This document shows, one piece after another, positions 10,720 to 22,467 of a stretch of DNA of 64,000 nt. How positions within the stretch are numbered: the first letter of the stretch is position 1; every line of letters begins with the position of its first letter. The position numbers and the translations under genes are program-made. The notes beneath the pieces are model-generated. The model was not told the origin of the DNA. It was given only the letters and a program-made list of their open reading frames with translations, and did not search any database. Source of the stretch: Symbiodinium natans (taxonomy: Eukaryota; Sar; Dinophyceae; Suessiales; Symbiodiniaceae); the NCBI GenBank assembly GCA_905221605.1, contig CAJNDS010000365.1:21001-85000 (forward strand), given 5' to 3'.

Positions 10720-11663
10720 GCAACACGCGTAACTAATAGAAATCTATTTTTTTGGCAGGACTCTGCGCCCGCGCCCCAAGGCGCGCAACTGGCTTCATTG
10801 CTGCTGCAGCAAGACTCAGCAAAGGAAACGCACACAGACACCGACCCCGTTGGGAAGGCGCTTGCAGCTACTGTGAATTATTGCTTGGGTTTCGGACTGA
10901 AGAGGCGCGAGCCAGTTCGCAAGCAGACCCTCACCAAAAAATGGTTTGTTCGGTTCGCGCAGAGTGCGATCGGCGTCCCGAAGACATCATGGGAGGACTT
11001 CATTACAAACCACTTGCTCATCCCCTGTGAAAACAAAGTGAATCCGGAATCGTTTATTCCTGTCATACGGTGCAAAAACAACCTCCGGGAGATCCTCCAG
11101 ATTGAGTGCCAAGGCCAAGAGACTGCGCTTGAAGAAAATCTGAACGCCCGTTTGCTGTGGGAGGCTGTCGAGAGTGACCCCAGCCGGAACGCCAACGCGC
11201 AGCTGCTCATATTTTTCTTCAATCAGGTTTTGAAAAAAGTCGACGGCGGCAAAGGCCGAAGAGGTGCACTGAAGGATGAAGCCATTGCATTTTGGCGATC
11301 GCTTCTAAAAAAAATGGAGAAACATGAAGAATGTGCTCGCGGACTGCTTGAATTGATACTGGATCTTCAGCGGGCTTCACTTTTCTGCAGGTGGGTGGCA
11401 GCGTCGTGTCTCCATGACGTGATTTGGGACCATGTGCTGGCACAAAAAGACAGACCCGACGTTTCCATCCTTACGTATTTTTGGAATCTCGCGGAAGACG
11501 CTGTCCTGGATGCCTGGATTCTCAAAGCTCGAGAGCTTGAAAGCAAGCATGTTTCCTTGCACTTCGATGGCATCCGACTAGACAGAGAAGTGGCGGGGCC
11601 GGATGTGTCGTCGCTTTGCAGGACATTCGAGAAGGGGATCGAGGAGGAAACAGGCTTCAAAGT
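10720..11663 (+). CDS. Central region of giant protein, function unknown
   Basis: It is in frame with the helicase after removal of the 72-bp insert. The segment is mostly helical and charged. A notable conserved-looking stretch is HVSLHFDGIRLDREV at about 11550-11595, followed by FEKGIEEETGFKV. A hydrophobic strand with an exposed Asp before a helix is reminiscent of a metal-binding polymerase or nuclease motif, but I do not recognise the family. Coding moves to another frame near 11660-11680 by an apparent loss of one base; the formal ORF runs on to 12012 with unlikely sequence. Confidence 0.55.
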
Positions 11664-12250
11664 CAGACCTTCATGCAGATCATTCAAAGCCTGCCGAATC
11701 AAGAGACCGTTGAGTGTCCTGACGAGCTCTGCGAGAACGGCAATTGCATTTTGGCGGCCATGTTCCATCTCGGCTTCAAAGAACAGGCGGAGGCCATGGC
11801 AGCATCTAGGGAGGGTAGGGAGTACATCTACTTCCACAGGCGACATCGTCGGACCTACGAGCAGGTTGCTACCTGGTGTCGATGTCAGATGTTTCCACGA
11901 CACCCTTTACCGACTCTTGCGTCAGGCCAGAAATTTCTCCTGCACTTGGCCACGAATGGGAAGCCGCATTGTCTTGCTGCTCATGTTGTCTCCGAGGAAC
12001 AACTCGTCCTGACCGACAAGACCACCTGCTACAAGATCTCCTCAGACGACTTCGTGAGGGCTTGCGGTGAAGCTGCGGATCGAAAATACATCATTGGCTT
12101 TTACGTAAGCCATCGACCTTCGATTATGAAGATCCAGGCCGACGACGAGGATTACGATCGACTTCTTGAAACTCAGGCCGGCGCTGGCGTTGGCGACGAC
12201 GAAGATGAGGACATGTTTGTTCGAGATGTGGACTTGCCCCTGCAAGGCGG
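11643..12250 (+). CDS. Second papain-like/OTU-like Cys-His module of giant protein
   Basis: The key signature is CENGNCILAAMF (Cys codon 11745-11747), followed 200-240 bases later by GKPHCLAAHVV (His codons at 11967 and 11982) and then LVLTDKTTCYKI. A Cys in G-N-C before a helix, then a His on a strand and a downstream Asp, is the layout of papain-fold and OTU-type cysteine peptidases. The domain is followed by a highly acidic linker (DDEDEDMF). The frame changes near 12240-12250, consistent with one missing base in the GGCGGGAAG context. Peptidase or deubiquitinase activity is inference. Confidence 0.5.
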
Positions 12251-12829
12251 GAAGAAGAAGATCAGCAGGAAGAAGATGAGGGTGTCACTCGTATTGGGGA
12301 TGAGCTGTTACTTTCTCTGCAAACTGAAGTTTCGACTCTTCTAGCAAAGGAACCTGCAGCCTTGGCGGAAATTATTCAGAAGCCACACGGTGCAGTCTGT
12401 CCCTTTTGTCCATTTCGCTCGTGGCCGAGAAACAGAATCCAACGCGTGCTCGCCCATGTTCGTCAGCACCACAGCAGAAGAAAGCAGTTTGTGGCGAGCG
12501 GAACGAAGCAGATGAAGTTGGTGATTGCTCTGCACGACCAAGATCAGTGTGAGCGAAAGCAAGACGGCCAATACCTATCTCGAAGTGCAAAGGTGATGAG
12601 GGAGTCCTTGGATGAAACAGTCTCCAAAAAGATCATGGACCTGGACAGACACATGAGACTTGTGTTGACACATCGAGGTCCTGAGTATTGGTCTTTGCAA
12701 GCTGTGCAGGAAGCTGCTCTTCGTCGCGTGCGCAATCAATATTACACTCGTGAATTCGCTCTGTTACTCTTCAAGGAACTGCTCATGTGCGACGCCAAGG
12801 CGAGACGTCCAAAAACATTGAAGTTGTAG
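12245..12829 (+). CDS. C2H2-type zinc finger and linker before the transposase
   Basis: It opens with an acidic linker (REEEDQQEEDEGV) and then HGAVCPFCPFRSWPR, with Cys codons at 12398 and 12407, followed by LAHVRQHH. This gives a C-x2-C...H-x3-H arrangement as in BED/C2H2 fingers that guide transposases to DNA. A long basic helical part follows (KKIMDLDRHMRLVLTHRG, RRVRNQYYTREFALLLF). The ORF ends at a TAG only because one A seems to be missing from the A run at about 12818. With six A instead of five, the sequence continues RPKNIEVVALLV. Confidence 0.6.
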   Translation, partial: RREEEDQQEEDEGVTRIGDELLLSLQTEVSTLLAKEPAALAEIIQKPHGAVCPFCPFRSWPRNRIQRVLAHVRQHHSRRKQFVASGTKQMKLVIALHDQDQCERKQDGQYLSRSAKVMRESLDETVSKKIMDLDRHMRLVLTHRGPEYWSLQAVQEAALRRVRNQYYTREFALLLFKELLMCDAKARRPKTLKL

Positions 12830-13179
12830 CTCTACTAGTTGCCAGCTCTTGTGCAAAAAGTTGTGCTGTGGCTGAATGTAAGGTGTATGCGCTGCATTCC
12901 CGGTTGCTGGCCGCATTTCCCGGGCATGTCCGAAGCCTCCTTCCCCGACACAGCGCCCATTGGTGGCCAATTATCGAGGACCTTTTTTTGTCTCCGAGAG
13001 TCACACAGTTTCGTCAGCAGCTGACTGAAGAGCTGGTGGAGCATGAAGAGTTCGAGGCCCTTAGCATGGATGCCACTCTTCGATGCTGTTTGCCGGTCAT
13101 GGGCCAAGCGCACCCGAGAGCCTCCAAGGAATCAAAGGCGCGTGCGATTTTTCAAGGAGACGAAGCATTCACTCGCGCC
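12829..13179 (+). CDS. DDE transposase, N-terminal half of catalytic core
   Basis: The frame continues from the zinc-finger ORF through ALLVASSCAKSCAVAE. EFEALSMDATLRCCLPVMGQ carries the first catalytic Asp (codon 13069-13071) on the predicted first strand of the RNase H fold. The domain is cut after EAFTRA by the 73-bp insertion that starts at the repeat 13174-13179. In the formal ORF the frame runs on to 13338 with unrelated sequence. Confidence 0.65.
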
Positions 13180-13252
13180 TCTTGGCACAATCAATTAAAC
13201 TTTCGACTAGTGAAGCATAGCGAAGGTTCAAAGCTATATTTTCAAGCGCGCC
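13174..13252 (+). other. 73-bp intron-like insertion flanked by 6-bp direct repeat
   Basis: CGCGCC occurs at 13174-13179 and 13247-13252. Excising 73 bases (13174-13246) joins DEAFT to RARKVVTCRGRTNAV and moves from the upstream to the downstream transposase frame exactly. The insert ends TTCAAG, an AG acceptor, but its 5' end would be CG or GC depending on the alignment within the repeat. Inner ends are short inverted repeats (CTTG near the start, CAAG at the end). Confidence 0.65.
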
Positions 13253-14383
13253 CGAAAGGTTGTGACGTGCAGAGGCAGAACAAACGCCGTATTGATGCTG
13301 GCCGCCGTGTCCTCCGAAGAAACGCCTGTGCTCGTTGATGCACTGGCCACGCATCTGCCTGCCAGCGGTCTGCAACAAGTAAAATACATTTCAGTCGACA
13401 ATCCGTCAGCAAAGCTGTGGAACCACGCTCGACAGATATGTCCGAACCTGCAGATTCTGGCTTTGGATCCCGTCCATTTGGCGATGACATGTGAGTACGC
13501 CTCCAGCAGGAGGCGAACGGCATCCTCGAAGATTTTGCGCGCAATCCTTCAAAAGTTTTCTGCGTACAGTTCCACTTGCTCGCCGAACTCTTGGGGCCCG
13601 GTCTTCACGGGCGGCAAGTTTCGGCCTCTGAGTCGTGAAGAAGAACAGGCACGTTTGCAGATAGAGGATCGAAGCATGAGGATGAACATCGCCGAGAAGA
13701 TCCTCAGTGAGCTCGATGCGTCAATACCTTTCTTTGAACGCATTGAGTGGATCAGAAGCTTAGCAGCTTTGGTGGCAGTGCATCGAGGCGAAGTGGAACG
13801 TGTTGTTCCCGGGCCCAACCGCAAAATGTTCGAACTATTGCACACAGCAGCTGCAGGTCCACGAACGGAGTGGTACCTCAACAATCTACGCATGCGGCAT
13901 GCAATCAGTCAATCTCGACTAAGTCTGTTGCCTGTGGGGACTACATCCAATGAAGCGTTGCACCGTGAGATCAATAATTGGTTTCGCGAGACCCAGCAAA
14001 TGCACAAAACCACCCTCGAGCTAAAGCTGTCTATCATGTCTCTTGGCAAACTGATGACTCACAACACTGCCTTGTATTGGACAACAACAAGGCAGATGCC
14101 TGAAGCCGAAGTGTTAGCCCGAACAGCTTCCGTTGCTTTGTGGAGTCCACAACAGTGGTCGCGATGGTGCGAAGAACTCGTGGATGGCCGCAAGACTGAG
14201 AAAGCGACGCTGCGTCTGCATCCTCGCAAGCAAGCAGAGCGATCAGCTGTCAGAGCAAAGCTCAACAAGAAACCTGCGGCTTCTCATGGCAAGGCTCGAA
14301 AGAGGCGTATCACTCCAAACACGTTACTGCGGGAGGACAACCTGAGGCGTGCTGGCGTTCGTGGCAGAAAGCCTGTATCGTAA
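13247..14383 (+). CDS. DDE transposase, C-terminal half
   Basis: VVTCRGRTNAVLMLAAV is the strand after the first Asp. QVKYISVDNPSAKLW carries the likely second Asp (codon 13397-13399), followed by ILALDPVHLAM. A helical insertion of about 150 residues comes next. GTTSNEALHREINNW supplies the catalytic Glu (codon 13952-13954). A large insertion between the second Asp and the Glu is usual in hAT, MULE and related eukaryotic transposases. The C-terminal tail is basic (KKPAASHGKARKRR) and could bind DNA. The superfamily cannot be named from the sequence alone. Confidence 0.7.
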   Translation, partial: RARKVVTCRGRTNAVLMLAAVSSEETPVLVDALATHLPASGLQQVKYISVDNPSAKLWNHARQICPNLQILALDPVHLAMTCEYASSRRRTASSKILRAILQKFSAYSSTCSPNSWGPVFTGGKFRPLSREEEQARLQIEDRSMRMNIAEKILSELDASIPFFERIEWIRSLAALVAVHRGEVERVVPGPNRKMFELLHTAAAGPRTEWYLNNLRMRHAISQSRLSLLPVGTTSNEALHREINNWFRETQQMHKTTLELKLSIMSLGKLMTHNTALYWTTTRQMPEAEVLARTASVALWSPQQWSRWCEELVDGRKTEKATLRLHPRKQAERSAVRAKLNKKPAASHGKARKRRITPNTLLREDNLRRAGVRGRKPVS

Positions 14384-16330
14384 TTGGGATTGCAAGCTGA
14401 TGCACTTGGCTCCTTGTTCAGGACAAAAAATAGCGGCTAATGATGCTACAGTAGCAAAAGCAGTACCATAGAATTGCACGGAGTTGTGTTGTAAAATAAT
14501 GGCTACTGCGCAACACTCTACAGAACGCCAGTGAGGCTGAAAATAAAGCACTGCCTCATACCGGGTTTCTTCCTGCCTGTGCTTAGAGCACCGGCTGATC
14601 GAAGCGTGCCAGGCTGAAAACTGCGTCAGCTCGCATGTCCTATCCGGTGGTCGAGGAATGTGCGTCTCTTCACTTGAGCTTGAACATGAGCTGTAGAGCT
14701 GTGCCACGAAGTGAGTCAGATCCTTTGATCTGCCGCGCAGGAATGCAAGCTTTCAGTGAAGGTCGGAACTAGCGCAGGGCCGAAGGATTGAAGGTCAGGG
14801 GTCCAAGCCTTTAAAAGAGAATCTGTTTGAGAAACAGTCTTTTGCATTTTTTTAAAATGTGTGGATCGAGCCTGTGAGATGTAACACTGAGGTCGCTGGG
14901 CTAGGCTCTTTTGCTTTCACCTGCTGGACGTTTTGGAGCTCTACGGACTTGGCGTTGTGTCGGTTAGGCTCTTTTGGAACCCCACCGCTTGCCGGGCACG
15001 CGGTCAAGAAAAACATGTTTTTTTAATATCCCATTTCTGAGTTTAAGGAATAAGTTATATTAAGCAATAGTTTCAGGTTGTATTCGGTTTTGAGAGGTGC
15101 ATAGTTAGTTTTTTTAAAAAAATGTTTTGGAATTTAAGGAAGATAATCATGTTAATGGCTTCGCAAACCACGCGCCATAGCATAAGCTATGTCCTTGCTG
15201 AACTCTACAAACTCTACAGCCTTAGTCCTTAGACCTGGGGCACAAGACGGGCTGCTTGACCGTCGATCGTGACATTAGGGCTGTAGGGTCTAGTGGTAAG
15301 ACATAGGGGTACGTCGAGCAGTAGATAATGCTCTTAAATGGCTTTTTGGTGGGCAGTTGTGTTATTGCCGAATAGTAAGCCCCTGTAGCTGCGATAACAC
15401 ATGCTAGATAGAAGTGCATGGTCATACTCGTGAGTAGTGTCCTTTTTCCAGAGCCTGATATGTGATATGAATGACGCTGTTTAAGCTTAAACTTCAAGAT
15501 GCATTAAGTGGAAGGCAACGATAGGCATTTCCATTCATATTGTTCCGGGTAGGGGGTTAAGCCCTGAGCGCAAGATGAGCTGCTTGACCTTGAGTCTTCG
15601 CAGTGCTTCAGGGGTGGGGGTGGCTGAAACCCTTTATACTCTATAAACCCTAATCCCTAAACCCTGAGCAATTGCTGGATTCCCGTGCCGTTTTTTTGCT
15701 CGGGGTTGTGCCGACCGTCGCTCGGCGAAATGGCCCAGCTCTCAGCTGGAGCTGACCTCAAAACATGTGTGAAGCACAAATAACGTACGCAGTCCTTGCC
15801 GAGGCAGGGCCGCGTGTGGTCTGGACGGGGGCCAGGAGCTTGGCGCGGATACGGGAAAGCGTGCAAGCAAGTTCGAACACAACAATTGTACCTGAACTGC
15901 AGGCGACTTGTCGCTTCGTGGGATGGGCGGGATGCTCAGATCAAAATTAGCTTAGCCAAAGAGAAGAAAAAAAAAGCAATAAACACGAATGAGGCGCCGG
16001 ATGCTCTCGACCGGACGGCCGGGCGCCAATTTGAAGTGTAGGGTTTAGGGTTTAGTCTCAGGGTTCACAGTTTAAGGTTTCCTACTCTGTGTCCTAGACT
16101 CTCTAGACTCCAAGACTCAGCCCCCAAGCCAAGCTCTCTTAGAAGTCGAGCCCCTATTCCAGAAAGAATAAGGCCTTGCACCCTCAACCCTAAACCAGAA
16201 GGCCCTGAACCCATCAGGAGGCTCCGGCCCACTATTCATCAGCCCTGAGAGGGGGGGCTGGGGTCTAGGGTTTAAGGTTTAGGGCTTACGGTCTAGGGTT
16301 GAAGGTTTCGGATGTAGGATAAAGTTTAAG
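14384..16330. other. 3' flank of the element and non-coding DNA
   Basis: No credible gene is seen. There are partial internal duplications: 'ggctctttt' segments near 14905 and 14967, and a 'gagctgcttgacc'-like segment near 15245 and 15577. From about 15640 the first scattered TTTAGGG/CCCTAAA motifs appear. ORFs at 15222-15497 (minus) and 15765-16041 (plus) have no recognisable product. Confidence 0.4.
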
Positions 16331-16339
16331 AAAAATAAC

Positions 16340-17470
<1,131 letters not shown>

Positions 17471-17524
17471 CTGTCTCCTCGACAACAGGGAACGAGTAAG
17501 CTAGAGGGATACAGAAACAGACAA

Positions 17525-17690
<166 letters not shown>

Positions 17691-17699
17691 AGAGTGAGT

Positions 17700-18340
17700 G
17701 AGTGAGTGAAGATCCCAAAACCTAAAACCCTCAATCCGAAATGTGGGGCCGACTTCACACCTGGCGGGTCGACAGAAACTTGGGGTGTAGCAAGAAGCTG
17801 CAAAATGCAGACAGACAACAAGAACAAAACAATGCTTTCAACAACCTTGTCGACAGCGGCTCATTAGGGGGAAAGGGAACTGTCGGCTAGTTGTGTTTCT
17901 TACAAGCAGCAAGCGCAGCATCTGTGTTTGGTGTGCTTGAATCTCAGCGGTCCATTGGGTGGAAAGCGAGATGTGATGACTGTCAAGACAGAATGCATAC
18001 ACGCAGTTGTTCTTCCGATGCCATTGTGACTGTGGATCGGCAAATCTTGCATGAACCCCTACGTTTCACGTGTGCGACGGTTGGCAATCGAGCTCCACAC
18101 CCTCGAATTTCAATGTCGCCTGCGCGTATGGATGATGCAGGGTTTCGGTCATTCACACACACACACATGCTCTTTCGAAGCATTGCAAGGACAGCAATGT
18201 TAAGATTCAGGGTTTGGAGGGGATGACCTGCGTAACAACAGTCTGGAGACATGGCAGGCTTTCGGAAACTTTGGTCAGACTCTGGTCTCTAGTCACGGCT
18301 GACGAAAGTCAACTTCCAGTGCGTGAGGACCATGTGTGAG
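17700..18340. other. Non-repetitive DNA, no assigned gene
   Basis: A 111-codon ORF at 17891-18226 on the plus strand (start MCFLQAASAAS) is the largest. It has several Cys and His but no motif I recognise. The overlapping minus-strand ORF at 17983-18252 is equally anonymous. Confidence 0.3.
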
Positions 18341-18348
18341 GGGCCAGG

Positions 18349-18571
18349 GTTTCCCACCAATTTCGAATTAATTTCAAATCCAGTTGCAAGATCGCTGCTT
18401 TTAGAGGGAACTGCAATTTCTGCTCCGCTTTTTGAAAGCCCGGAACCTCTGAGATTTGTGTTTTATTGGAATTACGCGTAGAAAATGTAGTTTCCTCTTA
18501 ACGGCTATCTTGTAACTGGATTTTGAAAGTATTTAGAAACTAATTTGAAACTAATTAGAAACCAGGGAAAC
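18349..18571. mobile_element. MITE-like hairpin element, ~223 bp
   Basis: The ends are GTTTCCC at 18349 and GGGAAAC at 18565-18571. The inner arms pair over roughly 60 bases with mismatches: the left arm includes TTTCAAATCCAGTTGCAAGA, and the right arm read in reverse complement includes TTTCAAAATCCAGTTACAAG. This is the form of a miniature inverted-repeat element. No coding capacity. Confidence 0.65.
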
Positions 18572-21420
18572 GAATTTGAAACTTGAAAAACGTTGCATTT
18601 CTGCTTTCTGGCACTTGGCCACATCCAAGCAAGAGGAGAGCTTAGGCTTGAAGCTGCTCAAAGCACATCTCCGACTTTCTTCCCAAACGCCATTCCAGTA
18701 ACAACTCTTGCCCAAGCAGCCATGCAGTCACAAGGCAGTAAATTATCTTGTCCGAGACAGTATGACTTCAAGATCTGACTTGACTGTAATTCGCTGTAGT
18801 GCTGGGAAACTTGGAAGCTAGGAAAACTAGACCAAAGCTCTTGAACCCTGGAATCTGAAAGCTTAGAATTCAAGGGAAAGGCGCAGCTACTGTCCCAACG
18901 TGCTGGATCCTAAGCCTGAAATCCTGATTCGAGTCAAGAAAACACTAGCATCCTCATCATAGGAAGCGAAAGGCGCTAGGACCTTCGCGAGGTCAAGCCT
19001 AGACCTCTGCCACGGAAGCCGGTAGCCAGGGCCTCGACCCTTGCCTGGGCCCTCCCCCCTCCGTCTCGCCAACAAACACGCGCGCAGATGGCCAAGCCTC
19101 TGCCGATGCCTGTGGCCTCCATGGCCTTGGCCCAAGAGCTCTGCCTGGGCCTTCCCCCTATCCCGTTTCGCCAACAAGCGCATGCGCAGGCACAGTCGTA
19201 GGTGTTACCAGAGGTGCCCCTCTCGGCTTCTCCAGAAGCACACGCTCGCACACCCCCTTGGCGCGTGGTCGCCTCAGCGTCCAGCACGACGCTTCATCAC
19301 AAACGATTGCACCTTGGCCTGCTTCAGGTACAGCCCGAAGCCTCGACAACGCCTGTGAAGTTCTCAGAGACTGATTGCACAGAAAACTTATGTAAATATA
19401 AAAGCAGCTTTGTTTCCCTGCAAAGGCGTCATCAACACCTCCTTGGCGCGTGGCCACCTCAAGAGCTGACACGACGCTTCAAAAGGTTGTGAAACACCGC
19501 CGGCTGACGTGACGTTTGTCTCTCCAGCGACAATGCAGTTTGCCGGCCTTAGGTACGTCCTGAAGTTCCCGAAACCAAGACTGCTGTGAAGCTCTCAGAG
19601 GGTGGTCGTCAAAACGTAGCCCAACAAGAATGTCAGACTTCTGCCCAGGCGTTGGCCCCCCACTTGTGTAGTGGCTGCCTAAGCAGCTGATGCAACGCCT
19701 GCTTTTGCTTGTGCCGCCTGCACGGTCGAAAGAAAAGGTTTGATATTGGTAAGCCTCCGCTTACCAGGCAAAGGGTCCAGTCCAACCTGGCCCACCTCCA
19801 GGGTGGGTGGCCGCCTCAGTGGCTGTTTCCTGTTTCCGAAGCTCAGCGCCTGACGCGAAGCCCACCTCTCCCAAGAACATGCATTTTCACCGGCTTCAGG
19901 TACCTCCTGAAAGTCCGAAGGCGCCGCCTGTGGAGCCCTCAGTGTAGCGAAACATCGCCACCAGCAAGTCCGAAATAGAATCAGCATTAGGCTCCTGCCG
20001 AGCCACTTTCTTCTTTCACTGAGTCCGCGTCGGTCTCAGAAGCCTACTCTCTCTCTCAAGAAAAGCGCGCCCTCGTACAACTTATGTGACTTCAGGCATC
20101 GCCTGAAGTTCCACAAGCAAAGGCCGTCAGATCCTCAGTGTATGTCAAATGAGCACGCTGCAATTGAAAAATACACTGTGCCCAAACACAATCATCGGCA
20201 TTGTCTCAAGGCGTCGCCGCTCCAGCGCCGCGCGCACGTCCCGGCATGATCGCGTGGGTTGCTATGTGGTTAGGTGGCTTAGCAGACTTAACGTAAGCCT
20301 ACTACGTGGACTGATAAGTGACTCATATGTCCACTTAGTAAACTTACGCCTGATGTGTTCAGCCGCCCTGACCACTTAGCAAACCGCGTGATCTTCCAAG
20401 ACCGCAAAAAAATCTAGCCTAAGCCTCCGCGAACCAGGCAAAGTGTCCAGTCCAGCCTGGCCCACTGCCACGGAGGGTGGCCGCCTCAGTGGCTGTTTCC
20501 GAAGCTCAGCGCCTGACGCGAAGCTCACCTCTTCGACGAACATGCATTTTCACCGGCTTGAGGTACCTCTTGAAAGTACGAAGGCGCAGCCTGTGGAGCC
20601 CTCAGTGTAGCGAAACACCGCCACCAGCAAGTCCGAAAAAGAATCAGCATTAGGCTCCTGCCGAGCCACTTTCTTCTTTAAATGAGTCCGCTTCGGTCTC
20701 AGAAGCCTACTCTCTCAAGAAAAACGCACCACCACACAACTTCTCTGACTTCAGGCATCGTCTGAAGTTCCGAAAGCAAAGGCCGTGAGATCCTCATCAG
20801 TGTATGTCAAATGAGCATGCTGCAATTGAAAAATACACTGTGCCCAAACACAATCATCGGCCTTGTCTCAAGGCATCGCTGCTGGAGCGCCGCGTGTGCG
20901 TCCTGGCATGATCGCGCGGGTTGCTGTGAACGTAAGCCTACTACGTGGACTGATAAGTGACTTATAAGTCCACTTAGTAAGCTTACGCCAGATGTGTTAA
21001 GCCGCCCTGACCACTTAGCAAACCGCGTGATCTTCCAAGACCGCAAAAAAATCTAGCCTAAGCCTCCGCGAACCAGGCAAAGGGTCCAGTCCAACCACCT
21101 GGCCCACCGCCGTGGTGGGTGGCCGCCTCAGTGGCTGTTTCCGAAGCTCAGCACGCGAAGCCCACCTCTCCCAAGAACATGCATTTTCACCGGCTTCAGG
21201 TACCTCCTGAAAGTCCGAAGGCGCCGCCTGTGGAGCCCTCAGTGTAGCGAAACACCGCCACCAGCAAGTCCGAAACAGAATCAGCATTAGGCTCCTGCCG
21301 AGCCACTTTCTTCTTTGACTGAGTCCGCGTCGGTCTCAGAAGCCTACTCTCTCCCAAGAAAAACGCATCCCCGCGCAACTTATCTGACTTCAGGCATCGC
21401 CTGAAGTTCCGAAAGCAAAG

Positions 21421-22263
21421 AGCTCAGCGCCTGACGCGAAGCTCACCTCTCCAACGAACATGCATTTTCACCGGCTTCAGGTACATCCTGAAAGTTACAA
21501 CGCGCAGCCTGTGGAGCCCTCAGTGTAGTGAAACACCGCCACCAGCAAGTCCGAAATAGAATCAGCATTAGGCTCCCGCCGAGCCACTTTCCTCTTTGAC
21601 TGAGTCCGCGTCGGTCTCAGAAGCCTACTCTCTCCCAAGAAAAACGCACCCCCGCACAACTTATCTGACTTCAGGCATCGCCTGAAGTTCCGAAAGCAAA
21701 GAGCTCAGCGCCTGACGCGAAGCTCACCTCTCCAACGAACATGCATTTTCACCGGCTTCAGGTACATCCTGAAAGTCCCAATGCGCAGCCTGTGGAGCCC
21801 TCAGTGTAGTGAAACACCGCCACCAGCAAGTCCGAAATAGAATCAGCATTAGGCTCCCGCCGAGCCACTTTCCTCTTTGACTGAGTCCGCGTCGGTCTCA
21901 GAAGCCTACTCTCTCCCAAGAAAAACGCACCCCCGCACAACTTATCTGACTTCAGGCATCGCCTGAAGTTCCGAAAGCAAAGAGCTCAGCGCCTGACGCG
22001 AAGCTCACCTCTCCAACGAACATGCATTTTCACCGGCTTCAGGTACATCCTGAAAGTCCCAACGCGCAGCCTGTGGAGCCCTCAGTGTAGTGAAACACTT
22101 CCACCAGCAAGTCCGAAATAGAATCAGCATTAGGCTCCTGCCGAGCCACTTTCTTCTTTCACTGAGTCCGCGTCGGTCTCAGAAGCCTACTCTCTCTCAA
22201 GAAAAGCGCGCCCTCGTACAACTTATGTGACTTCAGGCATCGCCTGAAGTTCCACAAGCAAAG
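21421..22263. repeat. 281-bp tandem repeat, three copies
   Basis: Units begin with AGCTCAGCGCCTGACGCGAA at 21421, 21702 and 21983. They are about 97% alike by eye, so this local amplification is recent compared with the surrounding satellite. Each ends in the 19-base palindrome CTTCAGGCATCGCCTGAAG followed by TTCCGAAAGCAAAG. Confidence 0.9.
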
Positions 22264-22467
22264 GCCGTCAGATCCTCAGTGTATGTCAAATGAGCACGCT
22301 GCAATTGAAAAATACACTGTGCCCAAACACAATCATCGGCATTGTCTCAAGGCGTCGCCGCTCCAGCGCCGCGTGCACGTCCCGGCATGATCGCGTGGGT
22401 TGCTATGTGGTTAGGTGGCTTAGCAGACTTAACGTAAGCCTACTACGTGGACTGATAAGTGACTTAT

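Larger units (their letters stand above)
4881..14383 (+). mobile_element. Giant multi-enzyme DDE transposon-like element
   Basis: All coding signal between 4.9 and 14.4 kb is on the + strand and reads as one very long protein of about 3,000 residues. The order is: protease-like module, F-box-like pair, zinc module, PD-(D/E)XK nuclease, SF3/D5-like helicase, unknown region, second protease-like module, C2H2 finger, DDE transposase. A DDE transposase at the C-terminus argues for a DNA transposon. The nuclease and helicase suggest that it supplies its own replication or repair functions (inference). The frame is interrupted by short insertions flanked by direct repeats and by three apparent one-base losses. 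Terminal repeats and target duplication were not found, so the ends are those of the coding signal only. No described superfamily with exactly this architecture comes to mind. Confidence 0.6.

Noticed and set aside
12800-12830. Programmed -1 ribosomal frameshifting
   Set aside because: The local bases cca-aaa-aca do not form a standard X-XXY-YYZ slippery site, and no obvious downstream pseudoknot is seen. A single lost A explains it.
14480-14520. Relic of the dinoflagellate spliced leader (AATGGCTAC on the plus strand)
   Set aside because: Only about ten bases match the reverse complement of the leader and the rest differs. No full leader sequence or tandem leader-RNA gene was seen anywhere in the window.
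19041-21378. Small proteins repeated through the satellite (MLILFRTCWWRCF..., MSTLQLKNTLCPN...)
   Set aside because: They recur only because the satellite units recur, and they change frame or stop between units, as expected for non-coding DNA.
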